The notes under the pieces were generated by a model that did no database searches, was not told the origin of the DNA, and saw only the letters and a program-made list of their open reading frames with translations. A stretch of 64,000 nt of DNA from Marasmius tenuissimus (Eukaryota; Basidiomycota; Agaricomycetes; Agaricales; Marasmiaceae): the NCBI GenBank assembly GCA_029532415.1, contig JAQOTA010000054.1:4179644-4243643 (forward strand), written 5' to 3'. Position 1 is the first letter of the stretch. Every line of letters starts with the position of its first letter. Below are positions 11,533-23,099 of this stretch, one piece after another. The position numbers and the translations under genes were made by a program.

Positions 11533-13625
11533 CCCATGAACGAAGCGCAGGGACGGATACGGTATCGGAGAATGTGCATTCATCCCAAGTGGGCGTAGCT
11601 ACTAGCTAGTAGTCAATGTACAATAGGTCCCGATATCCTCCTGAGTACAAACATGGGATGTATTTTCCATTTATAATGAATAGCTGGCCAATCCGTAGGC
11701 GTACTATACAATAATCACCACAGTATTGAATCGTCCCTATTCCGGAATACTTCTACTCTGAGGCTGACTCCCGGGATAACATCCCTCAGGTTTTCAAGGA
11801 CTTCCAGCTCCATCGATGGCATCAGCTCGTCCTCGCTCCTTCGAGTACGTTTTACGATGTATTCGATGTCCAAGCGCAAGTTCCGACGTTGCAAGCGGTC
11901 GGACACACTCCACGGCGTCGGGGATGTTGAGATGGCATTCACGAGATGATCGATGTCAAGATCCGTCCCGAGATACATCAGTGTGAGGTCCGTAAGCTGG
12001 GGAAGGTAGGGAAGGGGTGAGGAAGAACGAGTCGAATCAGGATTCGTGAGTATGAGCTCGAAAAGTTGGCACAGAAATGCCTCCGTGAATAAGTTAGTAC
12101 TGGAGAACTTGAAATCTGCGAGTAGTACTGTTTCCTCTATGCGAAGGGACTCGAGCCTGGGGAAAAGTCGTAAGATATCAAGACCTGGACCTGAAAATTC
12201 GCCAATTCGAATTCGGAGGTGGGTAACGGTGCAAGAAGAACGCTCTAGGAACTCGGTAAAGTGGGAATGGTTCCATGGACTCTCTGCTTCGTCACAGGGA
12301 AGCAAAAGACTGGTTAGACGAGGAAATGTGAAGTGTCGTAGGATAGATGGGACGTCCGCCCGATATTCGAGGTCCAGGCGTTCCAACATAACGAGAGAGA
12401 TGGGGTTAATGCGCAACTCGTTTTCTAAGTTGGGTGTGGGAGTGATAGAGGAAACACAGAGTTCCTTCAGTCCCGGAGTATCCTTCAGCATCTCAGCGAG
12501 CGAGGACGTGTCAATGTCAGATATTTGTAGCTTCGTAATTTGCCTCCACGGGAGACTGAATCGACTCCAGTAATGTGCCGCGGAAGCGGTTAAGCTGAGT
12601 GATGTGAGCGAGGGACAGCTCTCAAAACCCTGAAGAAGGGACCGAGAATCCGAAGCCATCCCGGGGAGAGGGCGATGCATCAATAGGGCTAACGTCAGGC
12701 TTTCGAGGGAAAGCGGCGGCGGTCGACAAAGCTGCCCAGAGGATGGATGTTCAAGTTGGTCAAGTAAGGTTTCGGCGAAGCTGAAAACGACGTTCCTCCA
12801 CCGATCCTTTGTTGTGGCAATCAAATCCATCAAATCGACCATGTTGGGAGATGACTGCTCATCGAAGCTGTGCAGACCGAGCGATAGGTCCAGCGGGGCC
12901 GTCTGCGAACGTGCCAAAAACAGTCGGACTACTTGTACAAGCCCAGGGAGATTCTTTTCAAAATTATTTGGCTCAAACCTATACTTCCCGAGCCACACGG
13001 TAGATTTGAAACTGATATCTGCCCATAGGGATGGTGTGGAAAGGGCGGTTTCTCTCCATCGACCACATACAGAGGTCAAGGCCACTATTTGTGGAGTTTC
13101 GCTTAACCGAAGCTCTGTTGACGCGCAGATGAACCTGAAGATGTTGACCAATAGCTCTGGTGGGAGCTGATGGATCGGAGAGAGTAGGGAGTGGAGGTTG
13201 GCCATTGAGATTTTCAGGTCAGCACCGTGCTCGTCTGAGCCATCATCTTCGACCAAGTGCTCTGCTTGCTCATGCATTATTCCTTCCAATATCTGAGAAA
13301 CGAATATTCTCCTTGATGGAGACATCGTATCGCGAGCTATGCTCTGAACCTCAGATGCGTGGGCAGGCGAGAAACATTTGAATCTTGTAAGGGCGACAAT
13401 ATTCATGATCCCCCCTAGCTTTCGATTGTTAGAAGACTCAAGAATAAGGATAAGAATGAAAGACTTGCCTGATACTTTAGCGTTGAAAGTTGAAAGAAAT
13501 CGAGGGTGGTCGTAGTCACAAAGGAAGGAAAACTGCCGGAGGTCTGTACGAGCGCCGGCACGTACAGATCTTCGGCAGTCGTGTTCCCACGCCCGTTTCT
13601 TTGTTCTCAACCACAACGTTCCTTA
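11533..13625. repeat. Tandem duplication unit, copy 2 (F-box gene)
   Basis: Copy 2 of the unit at 9132-11155, in the same orientation. The first shared bases are the CCATGAAC block near 11534. Copy 2 has extra DNA of about 130 bp between the shared 3' block and its stop codon (about 11580-11700), so the flanks have diverged by insertion or deletion. Confidence 0.8.
11715..13406 (-). CDS. F-box/leucine-rich protein, tandem copy 2
   Basis: A single-exon gene for a 563-residue protein, parallel to copy 1 from end to end. The F-box reads SPIHQLPPELLVNIFRFICA, then LTSVCGRWRETALSTPSLWA. The leucine-rich part includes LTSLSLTASAA, ITKLQISDIDTSSLAEML, LERLDLEY and LESLRIEETVLL. The C-terminus is extended by a few residues (DDSILW). 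The ATG at 13406 aligns with the start chosen for copy 1; upstream in-frame sequence has no further ATG. The likely role is a substrate receptor of an SCF ubiquitin ligase, inferred from the family. Both copies keep open frames despite many amino-acid changes, which argues that both are or were recently under selection. Confidence 0.85.
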   Translation of the reverse strand: MNIVALTRFKCFSPAHASEVQSIARDTMSPSRRIFVSQILEGIMHEQAEHLVEDDGSDEHGADLKISMANLHSLLSPIHQLPPELLVNIFRFICASTELRLSETPQIVALTSVCGRWRETALSTPSLWADISFKSTVWLGKYRFEPNNFEKNLPGLVQVVRLFLARSQTAPLDLSLGLHSFDEQSSPNMVDLMDLIATTKDRWRNVVFSFAETLLDQLEHPSSGQLCRPPPLSLESLTLALLMHRPLPGMASDSRSLLQGFESCPSLTSLSLTASAAHYWSRFSLPWRQITKLQISDIDTSSLAEMLKDTPGLKELCVSSITPTPNLENELRINPISLVMLERLDLEYRADVPSILRHFTFPRLTSLLLPCDEAESPWNHSHFTEFLERSSCTVTHLRIRIGEFSGPGLDILRLFPRLESLRIEETVLLADFKFSSTNLFTEAFLCQLFELILTNPDSTRSSSPLPYLPQLTDLTLMYLGTDLDIDHLVNAISTSPTPWSVSDRLQRRNLRLDIEYIVKRTRRSEDELMPSMELEVLENLRDVIPGVSLRVEVFRNRDDSILW

Positions 13626-14729
13626 ACGCTCATTCACGATCAACTGATTCCAACTTTACCGCGACACTCTGGTCTGATACTAGGAGTGTTCTAGCCGCCA
13701 TTCACTCTAGTTTTGTCAGATGCGCGTATACGCACTGCGGAACAACAATCGCACCATAAATTTCAATGGACATGGTGAGCACGAGTCGTGTGGCCAGCCG
13801 CCAGATCTCAGAAGCGATATGTTCTGCGCTTGAAAGGGAACAAGAAGGTGAAGTACGTCTGCTCTGATTTTCTGTTTTTCTACTGATAATATCGCAACAG
13901 TACCGACAGTCGACCATCATCATCTTCGTAACCTCCAAAGAGGGTTAGATGTCATGCTTACCTGCGACCAAGTGACCAAAACTTTGTATAACGCGAGGGA
14001 CTGCTTAAAAGAAGGGAGAGTAGGGTCAATGGCCACCGTTGCAGGGGGGAAGAGGGTGTCTGTTGAGTCGAGATTGTGTCGTTGATTCACTGAACCGTGT
14101 CTAGTCAGGTAACGATCACCCAGCCTGCCTCACAGTCACTTGTACTAATGAGCTTCTCAGTACATACGCGTCAAATTCATCGACAATTCAGTCACTTCGT
14201 CCTTCGACTGCCCAGGATTCGTTCTAGCGAAATGTCTGTATATCGGTGGGAATATCGCTATCATACTCGCGCCCAGAGTCCGCGAAGTGAGGTTGCTCAG
14301 GTTCATGGCTCGTTTGTGCTTTCTTTTTTCACCATTTGATCAGCCGCTAATACAATACGACTATACTCCAGCTGATCTACTACGTAGACACAGTCAGGAT
14401 CTGAAGGCCGACGGATCCAACAACTGCATGGATGCGCACCTCACTGTGCCTCTACATACTCTCCCGACCTGTACGGTACTCCCATCCGCAATGCTTGGCA
14501 TCCCCGTCCTATCTTCATCTCGGATTCTTTGCGATCTCCCTGCTCATTTGAGTAGGCCGCGAACCATCTGCCATCAGGGATCCTCTTTTTGTTCACGCCA
14601 AGCGAACCATGCCATCAGAACTGTCAGTACATACCGGGGTTGGGCTGCCAATGTCACACCCACGACTCCTCGTACTTATACTTGACCGTCAATGAAGATC
14701 CTAGACCAAACATTCAACCGGCCTTGGCT
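13407..14729. other. Intergenic region
   Basis: Several short frames are open but none shows a domain, signal peptide with exons, or similarity to neighbours. The last few hundred bases should hold the promoter of the MFS gene that starts at 14730. Confidence 0.45.
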
Positions 14730-17113
14730 ATGGCGTCTCCCCAACCGACTCTGGTGGAAGAAAGTCTCCAGGCTGCAGCTCCAGAAGTACAACAAGCGAA
14801 AGGGCTCGAAGACCAGACGAACTATGTACCGATACGGAAGATCGTCTCGATCTTTGTGTCTTGCGCGATTACCGAATTTACGACGCTCCTAGATGAGACG
14901 ATGATTGCGGTTGCTTTGCCCCAGATCAGTTCGGAATTGGGTGGAGGAAATCAGATTGCTTGGGTCGCGACGTCGTATTTCGTGTGCGTAGAAAACCCCT
15001 CTTAGCGGTTTGTTGCGTAGTTTGACCACTCAACGACAGGACGAGCACCTCTTTCCAGCTAGTATGCGGACGATTGTCCGATATATGGTCACGCAAAACG
15101 GTTCTATTCGTCCTGATGGTCATATTCTCCATCGGAAACCTGGGCGCGGCTTTCGCCACGGGCTTTGTGGAACTGTTGGTTTTCAGAGCGGTATGTCTTC
15201 TTCCCTATCAGCTCTCCGAGCACTCTTCTTACTTCTGGTTTCACAGATCGCCGGGATCGGAGGAGGAGGAATCCCCACCATTGCTCAAGTCATAGTCTCG
15301 GACACGGTGAGATCACATGCCATTGCCAAGGTACTCGCGTCTAACTCGGGGGAATGAAGGTGTCGTTGCGGGATCGTGGAAAGTACCAAGGCATATTGGT
15401 GTGTCTTATCAGGCACCATTGACACCACCGTACTCACCCATATTGATCCAGGGAGCTGCTGTAGCGTTGTCCTACGGAGTAGGACCAGTCATTGGTGGTG
15501 CCATTGTGGAGAGAACGACATGGTTCGTTGGGGTCCACATGACTTCTACTACTGATGCATGTTAACGCGCCATAACCACAGGAGGTGGATATTCCGCCTA
15601 CTTCTTCCTCTTACAGCCTTCAGTGCTGTGTGTTGTTATTTCTTCATGCCACTAAAGCCTGTGGAAAGTAACTGGAGAGTGTAAGTCAACCGACATATTT
15701 CTCGCTGGGTACGATCCGCTGAGTCTCACTATAGGAAACTCCGGCGGATAGATTTCTTGGGATCGTTCCTCGTTCTTGGGAGCTCAATGTTAATTGTCGT
15801 ATGTACTTGCGTTGGGCTGACTTCCCGGTGCTGACCGCCATGCCCAGATGGCTTTGACATGGGGAGGTTCGAGTTACCCTTGGGATAACGCACACGTTCT
15901 CGCCACCGGATGTATCGGTATCGTTTTGGGCATCGCATTTATTGTTTGGGAAGGTAAATGGCCAAAGTATCCTCTGTTACCTCGTACGTCCTCGCTTTTC
16001 CCCTCTATCGAACTCAGCGTTGAGCTTGTGAACCTCGATAGTCTATATATTCCGTCAACGCATCGTCATCGGTGCCGCTGTAACGCACTTCATCAATGGC
16101 TACCTAACGATGGTTCAAGTATTCTACATACCCTCGTTTTATCAGCTTGCGTATGGGTATTCACCTACGAAGAGTGCTGCCTTTATGCTTACGTTGGCTG
16201 TCATGCAAAGTGAGTGGGGGGAAGCGGCGATCGGGGGTTCTGTATGTTGATTGTCTTTAGCGTTCATGTCTTCGTTCTCTGGGCTGGTCATATCGTGGAC
16301 CGGACGATATAGGGTACGGAGTTTGACTTGGGACCTTCGATCACTGGCTAACCCTTGCCTCTCTTAGGAACTCATTCTCACTGGATGGGCAGTTTGGGCA
16401 GTCGGCCTGGGCTTGTTCTCTACGTTGGACGAGAACTCGTCTGTCGCACGACAAGTTGGGTACTCCCTACTTGCTGGATTCGGGGTAGGACAGACATTGC
16501 AACCGTAAGGTTTCTGCCAAAGCTATGGGCGACCTGGGCTTATGTCGTTCTATAGGTCGTTGGTTGCAGTTCAAGGTGCTGTAGAGCGCAAAGATATGGC
16601 TGTTGTGACTGCCACGAGAAGGTAAATCCACCCCTCTTCCAACTTGATTATCCTTCATTCAGCTGACCGGTCCCGATGAACAGTTTCGTGCGAAACATCG
16701 GAGGCACTCTTGGCTTGGCGATTTCTGGCACTCTACTGTGCGTCTTTGTGGCATATTACCACTCTCCTCAAAACTGACGTCCATTCAGCACTAATATCTT
16801 CATGTCAAATCTAGACCGCGTCTCATCCGAAGCCAACTTGGATCCTTTGATACGTGAGAAACTGAGGGAGAACCCGTTAGCTGCTCGAACGCTCGTGACG
16901 GATCCTGATCAACTTGCGCGCATCGTGGATGGGTATCGGGAGGGCTTTTGGGTCATTTTTGTGATTATGGCTTCACTTGCGTCCGTGGCGTTCGTGTTCA
17001 CAGCAGTGTTCATGACGCATAGTAGTTTGAAACGGGATGATGATGAGAAACTGAAGCGGGAGGCTAGAGAGCGGTTGGAAAGGGAGAAGACTGGGAGCAC
17101 TGGGAGTGTGTAA
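14730..17113 (+). CDS. MFS multidrug/toxin exporter, 14-TM DHA2 type
   Basis: A proton-driven exporter of the plasma membrane, DHA2 family of the major facilitator superfamily. After a polar head (MASPQPTLVEESLQ) come ITEFTTLLDETMIAVALPQI (segment 1), IAWVATSYF, then the loop motif GRLSDIWSRKTV and GIGGGGIPTIAQ. About fourteen hydrophobic segments follow, with WRWIFRLLLPLTAFSA and GPVIGGAIVERTTW in the usual places, and a basic, charged tail (KRDDDEKLKREARERLERE). At least eight short introns are read, for example the one that joins VSDT to VSLRDRGKYQGIL. DHA2 members usually export fungicides or the cell's own secondary metabolites; the substrate here is unknown. No biosynthetic cluster genes lie nearby. 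The ATG at 14730 is the first that gives the normal N-terminus. Confidence 0.9.
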
Positions 17114-18038
17114 TTCGCGAAGAGGTACTATCGGAATACTACTTAATTGAATTTGGGCCTTCGTGATCGTGTGGTGGTATGGATCTCGACTCAAACGATG
17201 GTTTACGGTCTATTTTGTACGTTCCCTGAAGCCCAACGTTCCGCCTGTCATTTGATGGACTCAGAACTGCACGTTCCGTGACTCGAGGTAGGCGGAGCTC
17301 GCGACGCCTACAGCCAAGTTCCTTTCCGTGTCGTCTCTCGGTTTCGGTTTGAGGACTCGTACGAGACCCCGCATTGAACATGATAGGTCAATCGAGCTCG
17401 TACCTGTACACGCCCTCATCTTCCATTCTCGTACGCGGTGGATCGTGACTCTCGGGCCCTTTCTACGTTCAGGTTCTATCTGGGAGAACGATACCAAACG
17501 ATACCAAACGATGTCAGTCGTGGGTCTCAAACTACTTGGCAGGTCCTTTCCCCATTTCCCATTCAAAAGCATACAATCGGCTGACTTGGGCGGTACTCCC
17601 TGTTCGACCTTTGGAACATTCTCCGAAGTCCACCCTTGAGTGGCAGCAGTAGTTCCTGTACCTGTCGTTCGTCCGAAATCAGACTCTATAAATTCGAGCG
17701 TCCATGTCCTCTGGAAGTACCTGTTGAATCGGTGAATGCTTGCTCAAAAAGACGGGATGCCAAATTCAAACCTGCACGTCACGAAGCGCACAAACGGTGA
17801 CAATATCGGAAACTTCCTTCCGCAGGAAAGTATGTTATAATAACATGATTTGACACTTGCATTGTATTAACGTAACTAGGTGCAGTATATCGAGTGCTCT
17901 TGACTTGAGATCATAAAAACACGCGTGGAGGTAAACCCGAGGCTAACTACTCAAGGACACCTTGTGCCAAGTACATGCAGACGCCCATTGGAAGATGATA
18001 ATGCTATGTGGGGGCGGGCTGAGGCACTGCTAGTTGAG
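17114..18038. other. Convergent intergenic region
   Basis: This lies between the MFS gene (plus) and the MYND gene (minus). A short direct repeat GATACCAAAC occurs twice at about 17490-17509. No gene was recognised. Confidence 0.5.
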
Positions 18039-20425
18039 TTACTTGAACATCCCTCGAAGACGAGGCAAGGCCGCAGCAGGGCCGGCAGTGTCCACCTTCC
18101 TGGATGGGGTGTTTTGACCGGAAGTTGTTTGTCCTCCAGATTCACTCTGAGCGATAGCGGCCTTGGCAGTGCTTTCATCCTTCTGTGGGTTGAGTGGAGT
18201 GTAATCGTGTTCGACGTCCTTGGCCCCGCTCCGTAGACATAATGGTTCGACAGTCCATTTCTTGCCTCGGTTCAGAAGTTTGCGCCATTCAGGATCATAG
18301 TCAAAACTACGAAGTCTTGCTTGGCCAATTCCACCTATGACCAGGTTAGCTTTAATTGAAGAGGGTACTACATTGACAAGGGAGCTCACCGGCACCCAAG
18401 TGATTCTCAATCCTCACGTCGTCGGATATCAAGAAGGTGAAGAATGGATATGTTGTTCCTCCTCTCCCAGGCCCATTCTCAAATTCCTCACGCATCTCCT
18501 TGATCAACGCATCACCTGTACCTTCGCTATAACTCAGGAGTCGCTCAATGTCTCTGAGCACATCCCTGATCTGAAAGACCCCTGCCGCGACAACTCTAAA
18601 ACGATCCAATACATCCCTGCCACCCTGCGAGACGTATTCCACCTTTTTGATGAGTATGAGGTCCTTACCACGGTTTGGATCGTGATGAAGACCGAGGGCA
18701 TGGGATGTCGAAACATCATCGTGGCCGGAGGTACTGTAGAGGCGCCAGTCCTCGATGCATTTTGCGACATCTGGGGCTGTTGCTTTCAGATCTTTAGCCC
18801 TTTTTATATTGACAGCACTTGTTCTAGAATCGATGTCAGCAGTGAAGCATCCTGATTACGTTGTGATACAATTGAACTTACGCACAGCTGGCCCTAGGGA
18901 ACCAAACACTTGTTAAAACGCGCCCACATGCCTACGAAAAGCATGCTGTAGACTTACTTGTGGTAAGGATGGTTCTGCACTTGACATTGCCTTGAGCTGG
19001 AACGACCGGCGGTTGCGTCAACTTCAGGAAGCAGTGTAAATTTAGATCAATGACCCACCAGTAATAAGCATACTGGCACTTTGCACAGCGCAGTAGCTTT
19101 GTTGTAGTAGTCTCATACTGGCCACAATTGAAGCAGTGTCTAGTCTGCCGGTCAATCGCTTTATGGGTGACCTTCTTTTTGAACCAATTCATTCCTCCTA
19201 GGCCCTCCAAGACCGGGTCAGCCGTTGTTTCCGTCTCAAACCAATCTCGAAGATATTTCTCAGGGGTTTTATGAGGGTTTTTCCGAAACCACGTTATGAG
19301 GTAGGTTTCGCTGATTGTGCATTAGTAGGCCGATAACGAAAAAGACCAGTCAAGGGCGTACTGCTTTTTGGCTTCTTCAAGTTCCCCCATCCGACGAAGA
19401 ACACGCGAGAGGTACAGCCTCACTTGAATGAACATCGCTTTAGGCCTTTCTCCGACTTTATCAATGTCGTTTAGAATGCGTTCCAACACCACCTTCGCCC
19501 TTTCGTTCCTAGTCTTTGTACGGGCTAGAATCGTCCCATAAACCGTATAAAGATTTCTGTATTGGTTGCTAAGAGTTGATGTCAAACTGGCAGAGGAAGT
19601 TGGCGTGGACGAACGGGTTTCTCAAGAAGGCATCGTTGGGGCGCGAGTCTGATCCCTGAGACTCGTCGATCCTCAACAGGGCTTCGACGTGCGGTAGGGC
19701 CTGCTCTGGTATGTTGATCTGCGGAGATCTAAGGTTGAAAAATGTTAGAACTAGGTCGAGACGGCAACTTGATAATCTGACAAGAGGTGTGCTATGGCCT
19801 TGACTCGACTCTGGCTCTCCTGCGAAGTATGAGTATGTGGGATACGGCGGAACAAAACTAGAAGGTGTACCATAACCACCCTTGCATCTGGAAGAACCTT
19901 TCCTTCCGGCGTGGCGAGAATTCTCCGGAGTTGTTTGTCAGAACCTTCCACCACTGCACGCACTTTGTGTTGAAGGGCCCAAAGACAGATGACCCGAAGA
20001 TCCTCTGGTACTGGTAAAAAAGAGTTGTATGAGATAGCACTCAACTCAAATAGAGAATCATACCAACCGTCGTCTTCGTGACAGAAATATGAGAAAACGT
20101 AGGTCTTCGGAAGCATAACGTGGTATGCTATGGATGGATGCAAAATCCCTAATGATTCCCCAGTTTCCTCCATTCCATAACAGTCAGTAGGAGGCGGCTC
20201 GCTCATCATCTTTCGAGCTATCAGGGAAAGTCGAGATGAGCGAAAAAATCACCATCAGACAGGAGCTTTAGACTCACCTAGGTCAGCCTCGTTTCTGACT
20301 TCCGTCAAACTTGGCAATCTTTTTTGGAGTTCTTCGAGTTCGAAAGCTGATAAACCGTTTGCGTGTGCTCTCGGCTGTTTCTCCAGTGTAGCGTTCCGAA
20401 CGGCTACCGCCAGAGATTCTGCCAT
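18039..20425 (-). CDS. MYND-type zinc-finger protein
   Basis: A multi-exon gene whose first exon starts MAESLAVAVRNATLEKQ at 20425. It joins across an intron to ARKMMSEPPPTDCYGMEETG, and continues through a helical region (VPEDLRVICLWALQ, VMVHLLVLFRRIPH) typical of a family common in Agaricales. The zinc finger is split by an intron: CFNCGQYETTTTKLLRCAKC before, and YYCSRQCQVQNHPYHK after splicing. This supplies the C-x2-C, C-x2-C, C-x3-C and His ligands of a MYND finger. The C-terminus is polar and ends LPRLRGMFK. MYND fingers bind proline-rich partners; the cellular role of this family is unknown. The hAT element at 20590 sits 165 bp upstream of the start codon and could affect the promoter. 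Confidence 0.85.
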
Positions 20426-20581
20426 GATGGTCGAAAGGAAAGGAGTAGTGAGCTTCTATCGGCCCGATCAAACGGTAACGTGACTGACGCGTCGCTTGCT
20501 CCCATGGGCCAAGATCGAAGCCGGTGTCATTCGGCGGGCTACTGGCCACTGATGCTCACCGCTTAGCGCTCATGATTCAGA

Positions 20582-20589
20582 AACCAGAT
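20582..20589. repeat. Target-site duplication AACCAGAT, left
   Basis: This 8-bp copy directly precedes the transposon end TAGTGTTACCA and is identical to 21187-21194 after the other end. Confidence 0.92.
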
Positions 20590-21186
20590 TAGTGTTACCA
20601 GTAGCTCGGCTCGAGCGGTTCGGAGCCGGACCGGGCCAGAGCCGCTCCGGCAAAACAGCTCACCGGGAGCCGTTTTACCGGAGCGGCTCTGAACCGGCTC
20701 TGAACCGGTTCAGCCGGTTTGAGCCGCCTCAAAAAATTTCATTTCTTCTTGTCTTTGTTGGGACCACTGGGGACTCCAAGAGGTGTTAAATATGTATTTA
20801 AATGTATGTTACTTGTTGTAGATTACAGTAAACTGCAAAACAACCAGTAATCATCACATTCTACCTACCCGAAAGCCCTGACCTTGGCGTGGGAAAACGA
20901 CCTACCAGTGAGTCGTCACGTGCAGGGATGGTACTTGGACCCATAGTCACTTCTAATAACCTATCTTTCAATGTAAAATAGCTCAAATGTGGTCTAAGTA
21001 CCACATTCATAGTCATTACAAGGTTTGCAGAAAAAATATCATTTTAATAGCGCGAGCCGCAGCTGAGCCGCTCAGAGTGGCTCAAAGAGCCGAGCCGCAT
21101 CCTGTTAGCGGCTCGCGGAGCCACGGCCCGGTTTGAGCTGCGGCTCTTGAGCCGGAGCCGAGCCGAGCTGACCGTTGGCAACGCTA
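20590..21186. mobile_element. Non-autonomous hAT transposon (597 bp)
   Basis: The ends are imperfect terminal inverted repeats: TAGTGTTACCAGTAGCTCGG on the left, and TAGCGTTGCCAACGGTCAGC read inward from the right. Perfect 8-bp target duplications (AACCAGAT) flank it, the hallmark of hAT insertions. Both subterminal regions are crowded with GAGCCG/CGGCTC hexamers in both orientations, which is what hAT transposases bind in known elements. The centre is AT-rich, with no transposase frame, so movement would need an enzyme encoded elsewhere. The intact target duplication implies a fairly recent insertion. Confidence 0.92.
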
Positions 21187-21194
21187 AACCAGAT
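21187..21194. repeat. Target-site duplication AACCAGAT, right
   Basis: Identical to 20582-20589. It directly follows the right transposon end, which reads GGCAACGCTA on the plus strand. Confidence 0.92.
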
Positions 21195-21197
21195 GTA

Positions 21198-21347
21198 TCA
21201 AGAACGTTGGAAATGTGAGTGAGATAGAGTCAGATTCATCCACATTGGGACGAGTTCTTCCATACAAATAAGTTGAACATTCGAAATCCCATACTGTACA
21301 CCGTCACTAGCGTTTCGTTGAAGGACGACTGCGAGAGATTCTGCTAT
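21198..21347 (-). pseudogene. Possible fragment of a MYND-gene 5' end
   Basis: Read on the minus strand from 21347, the frame gives an AESLAV block followed by RNA. This matches the MYND gene's first exon (AESLAVAVRNAT), including 11 identical bases GCAGAATCTCT and a similar C/T-rich leader. The start codon reads ATA, and similarity fades after about 40 codons (EELVP...LT remains). A TGA stands at 21200-21198, beside the hAT target site. It may be a decayed partial duplicate; similarity is short, so confidence is low. Confidence 0.35.
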
Positions 21348-22474
21348 ACCAGATGATGGAAGGAGAGAAAGAAGCAGGACAGACTTCCGTAGCGCTTATA
21401 AGCCAGAAGACCAAGGTGGGAACCGTCAATGAGTCAACAATGGTACTTATGCACAGTAGGCCTAGACCGTGTTCAGAAAGGCAATCTGCTCGTGTTATTG
21501 AATCATGAGAAAGCTCACTATAAACGAATGATGTAGCTTTTTCTGACTCAAGAACCCTACGACCCCGTTGTTCCCCAGCCACTACCCTTCTGGGCCGTGA
21601 ACGAGACAGTTGATGTAGTAAGCGTACGGGCGATTCTACACAAACATCCTCGAAGACATACCAGATATACCATCACCTTATTTAATCCCCCGTAGACACT
21701 ACTATAAATACGAAAAGATTACCGCATCACTTCCGGCTCCCACAGTGCACACTGTGCCAATATGACAAGTTGTCGCAGCGCTTTGATACGGCGGTTGGCA
21801 CAAGGTATCATTGCATAAGAATGTGACCGGCCATTGCTAAGCATGCCAAAGCAACGTATGGAGACAGCCTTTCACCTTCAATGCAAAACCGTTCCTTCAG
21901 CACGAATGTACGAAAGCGAGCGGGACACCCACCGATCCGCGCAGCCATGAAGAACAGCCCCAAAAACCTGGCAGGGCGGGATTGAGGCTCCTTTCTGCAT
22001 TTAGAAGAATGTCAAAACCCACCCTTCTTTATTTCTGTCGATAAGCCGTGGTGCCAGAGCACGCACGTATGTACAAGTGCAGACTGCGAGTAATAGGACG
22101 AGGAGGAGAGATTGGAAGTTGAATAGCGCACTCTGGAAGTTCACAGTAAAAAGTCAGAAAAAAATATTCGTATGAATTCAGTATTTTCACCATGTCAGAG
22201 AACCGCTCTCGATCAGCGCTATTGAAGACACTCCCTTGAAGGTGAAGGTGGAGGAGACGACCCAAGGCACGATTGTTATGGTCACGTAAAGACGTATATA
22301 TATACAGGCGGGGTTAGGGTCACGGACCGTTCATCCGGTTGACTACAAAACCGTCAATTCAAATTATCCTGTCCTGAACCATCATCATCGACGACTCCCG
22401 TCCTCAGAGTTTTGAACAAGAACCTGACGAACTTGCAGTGAAGATGCAGAGCTTATAGAGGTACGTCTGCTTCG
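21348..22474. other. Intergenic region
   Basis: No domain-bearing frame was found. A minus-strand frame at 22029-22265 is open but lacks an ATG and any recognisable feature. The downstream flank of the second thioredoxin lies at the right end. Confidence 0.45.
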
Positions 22475-23099
22475 CTATCCAACTTCAAACAACTCATTGG
22501 CGAGTACATTAGATCTTGAATACTGTACATTGAAACCTGTGATGATTCTATCGGAATTCTGTGATGCGATGAAGTATACCGAAACTACCTCGCAGTTCAT
22601 GCAGTGGCGCTGCTTAACAATGACTACCCTCAGACCCGTCAGCCGCTATCCTCGTCGTTCGGGTTCATTGGGACATACCTGAAGCGCCTGCGGATTCGCA
22701 CCTGCGAATGGGTCACCGATTTTCTCTCCTCCCTTGAATGCCTGAAAATGAGGTATCTGTTTGTCGCCTATTGTAAGCGTCGCGCTCCGAAGAAATTATT
22801 GCGAAGGAAACGCACCGCTCGGATACCCATATGGCTCGCAATTTCCTGCTGGTCGTCAATATCGACCTTGTAGAAATCCACGCTGTCCGAATAGTCGGGG
22901 TGTTGGGAGAACTTCTCGAATATTGGAGATATCATCTTGCATGGCCCACACCACGGAGCCCAGAAGTCAATGACGACGGGTTTATCTCCCCCAGTCTGGA
23001 GAAGGGTTCTTGATAAGTATTTGCTTTCACTTTCGAGTGAGGGCAACTCACAATGTTTTGGAAATCTTCAAAAGAGTTGATTGCTTTGACACCGGACAT
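22475..23099 (-). CDS. Thioredoxin, CGPC type
   Basis: A second cytosolic-type thioredoxin. Exons 23099-23052, 22995-22816 and 22756-22679 are well supported. They read [16 protein letters not shown], then [20 protein letters not shown] (canonical active site), [20 protein letters not shown], and [20 protein letters not shown] with the cis-proline. The last exon is unclear: an acceptor near 22613 opens a frame to a stop at 22475. That tail (RHCMNCEVV...) is unlike normal thioredoxin ends, so the 3' end may be misplaced or extended. The first intron occupies the same place as in the CPPC thioredoxin at 1410-1958. The enzyme would share the same reductase-driven dithiol cycle. Confidence 0.8.

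Noticed and set aside
11126..11539. 137-codon open frame on the plus strand across the hairpin
   Set aside because: It starts with TTG, and its two halves are mirror translations of the inverted repeat; it has no domain or splice support.
17490..17512. GATACCAAAC direct repeat
   Set aside because: Only two copies of 10 bp; not enough to call a tandem repeat locus or regulatory array.
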